Assembly: GCA_024639145.1 (NCBI GenBank)
Contig: JAHEIZ010000090.1
Span: 70,864 to 108,072, forward strand
From: Actinomycetes bacterium
GTDB lineage: Bacteria > Actinomycetota > Actinomycetes > S36-B12
DNA length: 37,209 nucleotides
Reading direction: 5' to 3'
A model generated the notes under the pieces. The model did not search any database and was not told where the DNA came from. It saw nothing but the letters and a program-made list of their open reading frames with translations. Below, piece after piece: positions 6,774 through 14,202 of the stretch. Within the stretch, counting starts at the first letter, position 1; every line of letters begins with the position of its first letter. Both the position numbers and the translations under genes were made by a program.

Positions 6774-7241
6774 ATGAGTGCCAGCGTGATCCATCGCAGC
6801 GTGCAGTCTTCGGAGTTGTCTCGGAATTCGGCTGCCGTGTTTGCTGCGGCCGAAGAGGGGCCAGTCGATATCACCCGTCGTGACGGGGAGGATTTCGTGC
6901 TGTCACTGGCGAGCGATGTTGCCCGCGAACGTCGCGCCTTGGAAATTGTGGCGAGCGTGGTTGGAGCATCCTTGTCAGGCGAGCGCGTAGCGCTGGGGGA
7001 GCGGTTGCGTCAGCCATTTCCCTGGGTGGAGTTTTTGTCCGCTGATGCGCGAGAGCGTTTCGCGGAAGAGATCGTGTCGGTAACTCGTGCCTGTGCGGCG
7101 GTGGGTCAGTTCACGCGCCTGCTGGTTGTGTTTGAGGCGTGGCGGTCTTCGGCCGAGGCCATCGCGCACGGATTCACCGCTGACGATGAGCTTGAATGGC
7201 TGCCGAAGCCGGTGACCGTGAAGAAGCCGCGCACGCAGTGA
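6774..7241 (+). CDS. Phd/YefM-like antitoxin
   Basis: A 155-residue protein. Residues 1-50 (SELSRNSAAVFAAAEEGPVD, then ITRRDGEDFVLSL) carry the Phd/YefM-type fold expected to bind the operator as a dimer, and the long C-terminal half should wrap and neutralise the toxin. It is longer than usual Phd antitoxins (about 80-90 residues). The start ATG 6774 was chosen because it lies six bases after the -10 of a strong promoter; an upstream in-frame start would lie in front of that promoter. The stop overlaps the toxin start (GTGA), so the two are translationally coupled. Confidence 0.75.
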   Translation: MSASVIHRSVQSSELSRNSAAVFAAAEEGPVDITRRDGEDFVLSLASDVARERRALEIVASVVGASLSGERVALGERLRQPFPWVEFLSADARERFAEEIVSVTRACAAVGQFTRLLVVFEAWRSSAEAIAHGFTADDELEWLPKPVTVKKPRTQ

Positions 7242-7576
7242 GTAAGCGCGCGGAGCGAGTGAATCGGCCGTTGAAGAAGGCTGAATTCGAGATACGGTTT
7301 GCGACCCGGAATGCTGAACAGGGCTGGATCGACCTCCTGGCCACAACTCGAAATGCCGTGGTGGAGGCGCGGGAGTTCCTGACGAGGACTCCTATGGCGC
7401 TAACGGAGCGGAATCATCCGATGCGGGCCGACCTTGAGTTCATTCAGCGAGGCGGCGATAAGTACCCCCGGTGGCAGCATGAGTTGCCAGGCGGAGCTCG
7501 GATCTGGTTCTACGTCGACGAGGGGGTGGTGTGGCTCGTTGATGTCCACACGCGGCACCCGAATCAGACGAAATGA
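7238..7576 (+). CDS. RelE/ParE-like toxin
   Basis: A 112-residue basic protein starting at GTG 7238, overlapping the antitoxin stop by four bases. The C-terminal half shows the RelE/ParE-like pattern: a RADLEFIQRGG helix, then beta strands WQHELPGGARIWFYV and GVVWLVDVHTRHPNQTK. RelE-like toxins cut mRNA in the ribosome, while ParE-like ones poison gyrase. The sequence alone does not decide between these. Pairing with the Phd-like antitoxin supports a type II toxin-antitoxin module. Repeat R3 starts ten bases after the stop codon. Confidence 0.75.
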   Translation: MSKRAERVNRPLKKAEFEIRFATRNAEQGWIDLLATTRNAVVEAREFLTRTPMALTERNHPMRADLEFIQRGGDKYPRWQHELPGGARIWFYVDEGVVWLVDVHTRHPNQTK

Positions 7577-7586
7577 TGCAAGCTCC

Positions 7587-7639
7587 GAAAGTGTGCGAGT
7601 GGGGTCCACGCCATGAACACCACACGGGGTCCAACCGGC
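7587..7639 (+). repeat. Cassette-end repeat, copy R3 (short)
   Basis: About 53 bases matching the first part of R1 and R2 (GAAAGTGTGCGAG followed by GGGGTCCA elements), placed ten bases after the stop of the RelE-like toxin. The second half of the R1/R2 repeat is missing, and the sensor kinase gene ends right after. This looks like the island boundary. Confidence 0.65.
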
Positions 7640-7649
7640 CACGGCGGCC

Positions 7650-8804
7650 TCAGCTTGCGGGGATGACAGCGAAGAGGCGGGCGCCGATGGTGGCCGACTC
7701 CAGCGACCAGGTCCCGTGGAGCGCGTCACTCCAGGCGGAGATCACTGCACTGCCCATGCCGGGCTGCATCGACTTCTCCTGAAAACCAATGCCGTTGTCC
7801 GTGAGGTGCAGGACGAGGTCGTTGTTCGGAGTGATCGTCACCTGAATCGAGCATTCGGTGGCAAGTCCGTGGGCCGCCGCGTTCAGCAGGCCCTGCTCGC
7901 AGATGCGGTAGAGGCCGGTGGCGCGAGTGACGTCAGGGCTCTCGAGAAGGCCGTTGGTGACGGCTTCGCTGATAAGGATGGTGACATCCATGGCAGGCCG
8001 ATAGGACTCCGAGAGTTCCCGCAGCGCTGCCTCCAGTGAGACATTTGCGAGATTGGGACTCAAACGACGACTCGCTCTGCGCACCTCGTGAGAGCGCAGA
8101 CGCTCGAGGTCGGTGATGATCGAGGTGAGCTCGCGCGTCATGGTGTCCGGGGTCTGGCCGATGGCGGCGCGTACGCGCAATGCGATGGAAACAAGATCGG
8201 TCTGGACCCTGTCATGAAGGAAAGCCGCGACCTGGCCGCGCACCCTCTCCTCGGACTCGAGCAGCAGGCGCCGCTGGGCAACCACCACGTCGAGAGCGGC
8301 CTGAGCAGTGTTCGACTCCTTTTGGATCCGACTGAAGAAGGAACCGAGCACGGCATTGAGGAACCAAATCGGACCGAAGGCCCTGATTGCGAGGGCGGAC
8401 AGACCCGCATGGTTGTGAACCGCCGCGAATGACGGGGAATCTCGAAAGATGACAGCTTGCAGGGCAGCGCTGAAAACCGAAACGACGGCAAGGACCACGA
8501 TGTATTCCGGCCAGCGCACTGGTCGATCAGTGAGTCGGTAACGAAGGCCGCGATAGAGCATCAGCGGGACAAGAGCAAGACCGGGCAGGAGAACTCCCGC
8601 GGCGAGAATCTCGGAGATCCTGACCCCGAGTGAATCCGACTGAGCGATGATCGGCTGCGGGCCGAAGAGTCTCCACGAAGTGAAGAAGATCATGACCGAG
8701 AGGAGTGTCCACAGCGGCGCGATATGAAGGGGCCACGGTCCGAGCACGAAGCGGCGCACGGATTGGAGCGTTGATCGTGCACTCGCACTACTGGTCATAG
8801 GCAT
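7650..8804 (-). CDS. TCS1 sensor histidine kinase (NarL-partner type)
   Basis: A 384-residue membrane sensor. The N-terminal 165 residues hold about four hydrophobic segments with no large extracellular loop, so the sensing part is probably in the membrane. A dimerisation/phosphoacceptor helix of the HisKA_3 type follows, with VAAFLHDRVQTDLVSIAL around residue 190-205 (His is the phosphorylation site). The HATPase has N-box CEQGLLNAAAHG and G-box LTDNGIGF. It phosphorylates the response regulator encoded just upstream, with which it overlaps by 17 bases. Two ATG codons lie at the start (8804 and 8798). It is transcribed away from the secreted-protein gene at 9667, with which the operon shares a divergent promoter. 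Confidence 0.88.
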   Translation of the reverse strand: MPMTSSASARSTLQSVRRFVLGPWPLHIAPLWTLLSVMIFFTSWRLFGPQPIIAQSDSLGVRISEILAAGVLLPGLALVPLMLYRGLRYRLTDRPVRWPEYIVVLAVVSVFSAALQAVIFRDSPSFAAVHNHAGLSALAIRAFGPIWFLNAVLGSFFSRIQKESNTAQAALDVVVAQRRLLLESEERVRGQVAAFLHDRVQTDLVSIALRVRAAIGQTPDTMTRELTSIITDLERLRSHEVRRASRRLSPNLANVSLEAALRELSESYRPAMDVTILISEAVTNGLLESPDVTRATGLYRICEQGLLNAAAHGLATECSIQVTITPNNDLVLHLTDNGIGFQEKSMQPGMGSAVISAWSDALHGTWSLESATIGARLFAVIPAS

Positions 8805-9462
8805 CTATGGAGCCTATGCGGCGCCCCTCAATCCATGCGACGACCGCAGCGGTGCGCAGATCCGTACCGGCAGGCGCATCGGGGACGAGGACTCGATAGC
8901 ACTCCGAGAGCTCCTTGCGCACCGTCACCGACGCGAGACCTACGCGCTCGGCGATCACGTTGGCGTCTATGCCCGTTGCTGCGAGCGACATGATCTGTCG
9001 CTGACGGGTCGACAGCTGCCTAAGGCGCGCGATGGTGGCCGGCACCTGCCCTTCATCGATGGACGGTTCGATGACCGATAGGCCGGCTGCCGTCGCCTTG
9101 AGCACCTTGGTCAGGTAGTCACTGTCGAGATCCGCCCGCTTCTCGACATACGACCAGCCCATGCTGACGCGGCTCTTCGAGCCGTGGAAGTCCCAGGCAA
9201 AGTGCTGGCTCAGGATGACGATGCCGATGTTCTCGTCCCGTTCGCGCAGCGCGTGCCCCAACTGAACGCCGTTGAGCGAATCCGGCCCAAGCGCCCAGTC
9301 CAGCAAGCCGACATCGACCGAAGCCTCGCTGGCGAGGGCTTCGGACGACCCGCTCGCGGAGAGCACCAACTCGATACCTGGGAGAGCCCTGATGAAGGAC
9401 GACATCATCGACCGCAGCACGGGGTCGTTCTCCACGTAGAGCACTCGAGTGGGCCGAGACAT
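8788..9462 (-). CDS. TCS1 response regulator, LuxR-type output
   Basis: A 224-residue regulator. The receiver domain starts RVLYVENDP, and the phosphoacceptor Asp is in VGLLDWALG with the conserved Lys in YVEKRA. The LuxR-type helix-turn-helix is near residues 160-205 (LSTRQRQIMSLAATGIDANV, then IAERVGLASVTVRKELSECY). ATG 9462 is preceded by AATGAT and six bases GCGGTC, the same layout as the TCS2 regulator (AAGAAT, GCGGAC). It is therefore taken as a leaderless start, and an upstream extension to 9582 would read through the operator. One TACACGTGTA palindrome is centred 47.5 bases upstream of this start, implying autoregulation. Its regulon probably includes the genes at 9667 and 12422, which carry the same box. 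Confidence 0.88.
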   Translation of the reverse strand: MSRPTRVLYVENDPVLRSMMSSFIRALPGIELVLSASGSSEALASEASVDVGLLDWALGPDSLNGVQLGHALRERDENIGIVILSQHFAWDFHGSKSRVSMGWSYVEKRADLDSDYLTKVLKATAAGLSVIEPSIDEGQVPATIARLRQLSTRQRQIMSLAATGIDANVIAERVGLASVTVRKELSECYRVLVPDAPAGTDLRTAAVVAWIEGRRIGSIDAYDQ

Positions 9463-9502
9463 GACCGCATCATTGCTCACGTGGAGGTTCCACGGGGGAT
9501 GC

Positions 9503-9537
9503 GATACACGTGTATCCCCTTCCGGATACACGCGTAG
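9503..9537. promoter_or_regulatory. Divergent TCS1 operator, two boxes 22 bp apart
   Basis: The perfect palindrome GATACACGTGTATC (9503-9516) is followed by GGATACACGCGTAG (9524-9537). The ten-base cores start at 9505 and 9527, 22 bp apart (two helical turns). Box 1 is centred 35.5 bp from the regulator's -10 (AATGAT, 9469-9474, minus strand). Box 2 is centred 36.5 bp from TACGCT (9568-9573), the -10 of the secreted-protein gene. Each box thus serves one promoter. No -35 element is seen, which fits activator dependence. Confidence 0.8.
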
Positions 9538-9567
9538 CGCCCCAGCGCAGGCCCTGTCGTTCTCTCT

Positions 9568-9573
9568 TACGCT
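9568..9573 (+). promoter_or_regulatory. -10 element of secreted-protein gene
   Basis: TACGCT fits TAnnnT. It lies 41 bases after the start of the second TCS1 core, exactly as TAGCCT (12325-12330) does at the other TCS1 target. It gives a leader of about 85-90 bases before ATG 9667, which has an AGAAGGG ribosome-binding site. Confidence 0.6.
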
Positions 9574-9666
9574 CCCGTTCATCCAGCGGCCGACGCCGGA
9601 GTCGGGCAGTGCGGGGCACCGAAACCGTGCACGTCAACGCCCGTGAACGAAGCAGAAGGGCACCTC

Positions 9667-12096
9667 ATGATTGATGCCGACCTCAGCGCCCCCGCCCCAC
9701 CTGCCTCGGGCAGGTCCCGGGGTGTCATCGGGGGACTCGCGTCGATGCTGGTCTTGGCCGTACTGGGCGTCACAGGCATCGGCATCGCCGCCCCTGCCGC
9801 CCTAGCCGCGACGGGTGTCTCCTCAGGCTTTACCTACACCGATGACAGCTCGACGGTCACGATCACCGGCTGCGACGCGACGTGCACGGGCGCCTCCGTG
9901 ACGATCCCGTCGACGATCAGCGGAATGCCGGTCACCAAGGTGGCGACCGCTGGCTGGACGCAGATCGGGCAGATCACCTCCCTGACGATTCCCACCTCAG
10001 TGACATCTATCGGCACCTGGCTTCAAGAAAAGGACATCGTTGGCATCACCTTTGCGCCGGGGTCGCCCATCACTGTGCTGCCAAACTACGTGTTCAACAA
10101 CATGCGGAGCCTCACTTCGCTGACGCTGCCCGACAACCTGCTCACCCTTCCGAACGGTTGGGCCGAAAACACTACGGCCCTCAGGTCGATCGTGCTCCCC
10201 GACTCGATCACGAGCATCGGCAACGGCTTGTATATGAGTGGGATCAACACGACCAATCTGCCGACCTCTCTGGTGACCATTGGCGAATATGCCTGGGGCA
10301 ACATGAATCGGACCTTTGGTGCCGTCACCATTCCATCCGGTGTCACCTCCATCGGCCCGGGTGCCTTCAGACTCGCAGGTGTGACGACGCTGACGCTGAA
10401 CTCCGGCTTGCAGACCATCGGCGCAGGGGCCTTTGCCGTAAACCGCCTTACATCGGTCACGATCGGCAATTCGGTGATCTCGATTGGCCCAGCCGCGTTT
10501 TACGAAAACGGTCTTACATCGGTCACGATCGGCAATTCGGTGACCTCGATTGGCCCAAACGCGTTCGACCACAACTCCCTCACTTCCGTGACCGTCCCCG
10601 CGAATGTCCGGACAATTGGCACGGACGCTTTCGGCACTGCTTCCATCACGTACACGCCTCCGGTGTTCACCGGCCTGACGCCCAGTGGCGGTACCGCTGG
10701 CTCGCCCTACACCACGACGTTCGGGGCGAGTGGGGCGCTGCTCGCCGTGAAGCCAGGCGATTCCCTGCCCCCCGGTCTGTCCCTTGAGGCCAGTACGGGA
10801 GTGCTGTCAGGAACGCCGGCGGCAGGGACCTATACCTTCCGACTGGTCGCCACGAACGCAGATCCCGCGAGCGCCACCAACGCCAGTGCGCCCTCGAATG
10901 CAAGCCCCTACACCTCGACTCTGGTGACCATCACTATCAGCAGTCCGACACCTGCCCCGACCATCTCGGGCATTTCTCCCTCATCTGGGAGCACCCTGGG
11001 CGGAACACCCATCACCATCACCGGCACGGATTTCTCGTCTGGGGCGCCTCCCCTGAGCGTCACGGTGGGGGGAGTCGCGGCAACCGATGTGACGCTGGTG
11101 TCGTCCACATCGATCACGGCAACGACTCCGGCGGGGTCGGCCGGGGCGCAGGATGTGGTGGTCACGAACAGTGACGGGCAAACCGCGACCAGCGCCGGCG
11201 GCTTCACCTACACCGCCCCTGCTCCGACGATTTCCGGGGTCTCGCCGTCGACCGGTTCTGTTGCGGGTGGTACGGCGATCACGATCACGGGAACGAACTT
11301 CACCTCGGGTGGGTCTTTTGGTGTGACGGTGGGTGGGGTGGCTGCCACGGGTGCAACGGTGGTGTCGTCCACGGAGATCATGGCAACGACTCCGGCGGGG
11401 TCGGCTGGGGCGGCCAACGTGGTGGTCACGAACAGTGACGGGCAAACCGCGACCAACACTGGCGGCTTCATCTACACCGCAGTGCCCGGCGGTGGCGGGG
11501 ACTCCGGTGGAGGTTCGGGGGGCAGTACCCCAAGCCCGACACCAACACCGACACCAACACCGACGCCTACGTCGTCAGCATCGGCAAGGCCGACAGTTGC
11601 GCCGTCCGCTACTCCGACCGCATCTGCGTCGGCCAGTGCTTCGCCGACGCTGAAGGCTCCGCCGGGCTTCGTTCAACTGACTGCGCAGGAGATGGCAAGC
11701 GCTCAGACTCCGGTGGTTAACGCCCCGCTGTCAACGAGCGTGTCGAATGCGCCGGTGGTCTCAGTTCCGCCGGGAACTCCGGTGGCTCCGGTGGTCAGCG
11801 GCCTGCCAGTGAAAACGAGTCTGCGTGCTGGAGTCAAGGCGCCGACCCGTGCCAAGGATGCTTTCGTCACCTTCGGTACCACGCGAAGCAATGCCAATGG
11901 TTCGGCAAAGGTGCCAGCATTCAAGCCAATCCGCTCAGGCGTCTACACGATCCAGCTCGCTACCGCTGACGGCAAGGCGTTCTACCTAAAGGTCAACGTC
12001 GCAGCGAAGAAGACTTCGAGCGCGTCATCGAAGCCGGCGAGCAGTACTGGCAAGAAGCCAGTGACGCCCGTAGGGAAGAAGGGCTCACTCGGATGA
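9667..12096 (+). CDS. Secreted BspA-like LRR/TIG protein with C-terminal domain A
   Basis: A 809-residue exported protein. Signal peptide with hydrophobic core at 19-42 and cleavage near ALA-A (about 47). Residues about 55-340 are LRR_5/BspA-type repeats (pattern LTSVTIGNSVTSIGPNAF). A putative Ig (He_PIG-like) domain follows at about 345-425, then two IPT/TIG domains at 430-515 and 517-600 (PTISGVSPSTGSVAGGTAIT). After a Pro-Thr linker (620-640) comes domain A (about 675-776), shared with the proteins at 12422 and 30467, and a Lys/Ser-rich tail. No LPxTG signal or C-terminal membrane anchor is seen, so attachment, if any, may use domain A or the basic tail. ATG 9667 has a ribosome-binding site; GTG 9643 is an alternative. 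A TCS1 box lies at the standard distance upstream. Likely adhesin or ligand-binding. Confidence 0.85.
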   Translation: MIDADLSAPAPPASGRSRGVIGGLASMLVLAVLGVTGIGIAAPAALAATGVSSGFTYTDDSSTVTITGCDATCTGASVTIPSTISGMPVTKVATAGWTQIGQITSLTIPTSVTSIGTWLQEKDIVGITFAPGSPITVLPNYVFNNMRSLTSLTLPDNLLTLPNGWAENTTALRSIVLPDSITSIGNGLYMSGINTTNLPTSLVTIGEYAWGNMNRTFGAVTIPSGVTSIGPGAFRLAGVTTLTLNSGLQTIGAGAFAVNRLTSVTIGNSVISIGPAAFYENGLTSVTIGNSVTSIGPNAFDHNSLTSVTVPANVRTIGTDAFGTASITYTPPVFTGLTPSGGTAGSPYTTTFGASGALLAVKPGDSLPPGLSLEASTGVLSGTPAAGTYTFRLVATNADPASATNASAPSNASPYTSTLVTITISSPTPAPTISGISPSSGSTLGGTPITITGTDFSSGAPPLSVTVGGVAATDVTLVSSTSITATTPAGSAGAQDVVVTNSDGQTATSAGGFTYTAPAPTISGVSPSTGSVAGGTAITITGTNFTSGGSFGVTVGGVAATGATVVSSTEIMATTPAGSAGAANVVVTNSDGQTATNTGGFIYTAVPGGGGDSGGGSGGSTPSPTPTPTPTPTPTSSASARPTVAPSATPTASASASASPTLKAPPGFVQLTAQEMASAQTPVVNAPLSTSVSNAPVVSVPPGTPVAPVVSGLPVKTSLRAGVKAPTRAKDAFVTFGTTRSNANGSAKVPAFKPIRSGVYTIQLATADGKAFYLKVNVAAKKTSSASSKPASSTGKKPVTPVGKKGSLG
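11219..11562 (+). repeat. TIG-plus-linker module, copy 1
   Basis: About 345 bases encoding a TIG domain and the Gly/Ser/Pro-Thr linker, nearly identical to 13432-13780 in the next gene. Differences are mostly synonymous and clustered at the 5' end. Recent duplication or gene conversion is likely. Confidence 0.85.
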
Positions 12097-12238
12097 CAAC
12101 CGCCAGCTCGGTTGGATTCGGACGCACAGTTGCACAACGCGGCCTGACTGCACAGTGACGAGTAACTCGATCGCGGGCACATCCGTGACCACCGTCCTGA
12201 GCGCATTGAATGGGCAGAGTCTCGCGATAGCGCCCGGG

Positions 12239-12293
12239 GTGCACGTGCACTTCATCAGGGATACACGTGTACCCACATGCGCATACACGTGTA
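12239..12293 (+). promoter_or_regulatory. Triple TCS1 operator, CACGTG boxes at 22-bp steps
   Basis: GTGCACGTGCAC (12239-12250), TACACGTGTA (12262-12271) and TACACGTGTA (12284-12293) have their CACGTG centres at 12244.5, 12266.5 and 12288.5, exactly 22 bp apart. The last is centred 36.5 bp before TAGCCT (12325-12330), identical to the geometry at 9527/9568. This makes the gene at 12422 a likely target of the TCS1 regulator. Confidence 0.8.
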
Positions 12294-12324
12294 GTGCACG
12301 CGCACGCGCACACCCGTTTCTCTT

Positions 12325-12330
12325 TAGCCT
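12325..12330 (+). promoter_or_regulatory. -10 element of the 12422 gene
   Basis: TAGCCT within TTTAGCC; 31 bases separate it from the last TACACGTGTA box, the same as at 9537-9567. No -35 is recognisable. Confidence 0.6.
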
Positions 12331-12421
12331 CACGTCGGCATTCACGTTGCACGTCGGCATCGATCAGGCCGAACCGTCCATGCGAGCGCAAGCGCTCCGC
12401 AGACCGCAGGGAGTTAGTCAC

Positions 12422-14194
12422 ATGCGTCAACTCACTCGATTCCGGATGAAGACAATCGCCGGCGCGGTGGGCGTCCTTGCGCGACGGGAAGTTCTCCGAA
12501 GGGCGATGAGGCGATGTGAAGTTCTGCTGCTCGCCGTCGCCGTCTTGCTCGCAGTCGGTGGCCTGCAGGCGAACACGGCCTCGGCTGCCCCTGGCGACTT
12601 CGTCAACAAGACCATGGCCAATTCCGGAGCCCCCGGACTTGGGAGCGACAACGTGCGCGGGGTGTACGTCGTCGGTTCCACCATCTACGCCGCCACGACC
12701 AGTGGCCTGTCCATCTCCACGGATGGTGGCGCCAACTTCGTCAACAAGACCACGGCCAATTCCGGAGCCCCCGGACTTGGGAGCGACAACGTGCGCGGGG
12801 TGTACGTCGTCGGTTCCACCGTTTACGCCGCCACGTTCGGTGGCTTGTCCATCTCCACAGATGGTGGCGCTACCTTCACCAACAAGACCACCAGCAATAC
12901 GGGAACAGCACCACTCGGTCTGGGGAGCAACATCGTGAACGGGGTGTACGTCGTCGGTTCCACCATCTACGCGGCCACGAACGGTGGCTTGTCCATCTCC
13001 ACAGATGGTGGCGCCACCTTCACCAACAAGACCACCAGCAATACGGGAACAGCACCACTCGGTCTGGGGAGCAACACCGTGAACGGGGTGTTTGCCATCG
13101 ACGGCACCCCAGACACGATCTATGCCGCCACAGATGGCGGTGGCCTGTCGATCTCCACCGACGGCGGCGCCACCTTCGCCAGCAGGACCACGAGCGATGG
13201 CCTCGGAAGCAACTACGTGCCTGGGGTTTATGCCATCGACGGCACCCAAGACACCGTCTATGTCGCGACTACCGGTGGCCTGTCCATCTCCACGAACGGC
13301 GGCACGAGCTTCACTAACTACACCACCACGGATGGATTGGGGAACAACTTCGTGAACGCGGTGTTCACGAGCGGGGAAGTTACGTTTGCCGCCACGACCG
13401 GCGGCCTGTCCATGCGAACCACTCCCGCTGCTCCGACGATCTCTGGTGTTTCGCCGTCGACGGGTTCTGTTGCGGGTGGTACGGCGATCACGATCACAGG
13501 AACGAACTTCACCTCGGGTGGGTCTTTTGGTGTGACGGTGGGTGGGGTGGCTGCCACGGGTGCAACGGTGGTGTCGTCCACGTCGATCACGGCGACTACT
13601 CCGGCGGGGTCGGCTGGGGCGGCCAACGTGGTGGTCACGAACAGTGACGGGCAAACCGCGACCAGCACTGGCGGCTTCACTTACACCGCAGTGCCCGGCG
13701 GTGGCGGGGATTCCGGTGGAGGTTCGGGGGGCAGTACCCCAAGCCCGACACCAACGCCGACGCCGACACCAACACCGACAGTGAGCGCCCCTGCCATCAC
13801 GAGCGCTGCACCGACTGCTGCGGCAGTAGCGGGTCCGGCCGGTGTGGTCGTGCTCGCGGGCGAAGAGGCCACGATGGCCAGACGCGTCGTGGTGCGTTCT
13901 CCGCTCTCGCAGAGTTCGCTGAAGGCTCCAAGTGCGCAGGTTCCATCAGGCTCCGCGGTCGCGCTTGTAGTGAGGGGGCTACCAGCCAGCAGCCCGCTCA
14001 CGGTCTCCATGAGCGCATCGACTCAGACACGCGCGCGCTCGTTTTACGTGCCGATCGGTCAGGTGCGCAGCTCGATGAAGGGCTGGGTGACGTTGCCGGC
14101 CTTCAAGGCAACTCGTGCAGGCGCCTACACGATGCGACTCAAAACCCCTTCCGGAATGGCGTACTACGTGAAAGTTACGGTGAGGACGAAGTAG
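12422..14194 (+). CDS. Secreted propeller-repeat/TIG protein with domain A
   Basis: A 590-residue exported protein. The signal peptide has a long basic n-region (R/K-rich to residue 31), a hydrophobic core at 34-50 and cleavage near ASA-A (about 55). Residues 60-335 consist of 40-48-residue repeats of the form GVYVVGSTIYAATxGGLSIS followed by TDGGATFTNKTT, likely blades of a beta-propeller. A TIG domain (about 337-425), a Pro-Thr linker and domain A (about 486-590) follow. The repeat family is the same as in the protein at 22607, which carries domain B instead, so modules have been exchanged. The TIG/linker DNA is almost identical to that of the preceding gene. Three TCS1 boxes lie upstream. 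Starts before 12422 would run through the operator region. Confidence 0.85.
   Translation: MRQLTRFRMKTIAGAVGVLARREVLRRAMRRCEVLLLAVAVLLAVGGLQANTASAAPGDFVNKTMANSGAPGLGSDNVRGVYVVGSTIYAATTSGLSISTDGGANFVNKTTANSGAPGLGSDNVRGVYVVGSTVYAATFGGLSISTDGGATFTNKTTSNTGTAPLGLGSNIVNGVYVVGSTIYAATNGGLSISTDGGATFTNKTTSNTGTAPLGLGSNTVNGVFAIDGTPDTIYAATDGGGLSISTDGGATFASRTTSDGLGSNYVPGVYAIDGTQDTVYVATTGGLSISTNGGTSFTNYTTTDGLGNNFVNAVFTSGEVTFAATTGGLSMRTTPAAPTISGVSPSTGSVAGGTAITITGTNFTSGGSFGVTVGGVAATGATVVSSTSITATTPAGSAGAANVVVTNSDGQTATSTGGFTYTAVPGGGGDSGGGSGGSTPSPTPTPTPTPTPTVSAPAITSAAPTAAAVAGPAGVVVLAGEEATMARRVVVRSPLSQSSLKAPSAQVPSGSAVALVVRGLPASSPLTVSMSASTQTRARSFYVPIGQVRSSMKGWVTLPAFKATRAGAYTMRLKTPSGMAYYVKVTVRTK
13432..13780 (+). 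repeat. TIG-plus-linker module, copy 2
   Basis: Partner of 11219-11562. Both copies keep long identical runs, including the linker that encodes the Gly-rich and Pro-Thr segments. They lie in tandem orientation 2.2 kb apart, so unequal recombination between them would fuse or delete the two genes. Confidence 0.85.
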
Positions 14195-14202
14195 GGGAGG
14201 GC

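Larger units (their letters stand above)
12097..12421 (+). other. Regulatory intergenic region of the 12422 gene
   Basis: No gene is convincing in the first 140 bases and no clear terminator follows the upstream gene. The second half holds three CACGTG-centred palindromes and a -10, described separately. ATG 12422 is preceded by AGGGAG, a fair ribosome-binding site, so this mRNA has a leader of about 85 bases. Confidence 0.5.

Noticed and set aside
1-7640. Complete prophage
   Set aside because: There is a recombinase and a repressor/protease pair but no capsid, portal, terminase, tail or lysis genes.
12097-12240. Riboswitch or rho-independent terminator after the 9667 gene
   Set aside because: No stable stem followed by a T-run and no conserved aptamer core could be recognised.
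11993-13654. Long open frame on the minus strand (553 codons) opposite the 12422 gene, and similar ones at 1412-2209, 9997-10572 and 10981-11445
   Set aside because: They are antisense shadows of repetitive, G/C-rich genes: Arg/His-rich translations, no ribosome-binding sites, no recognisable domains.
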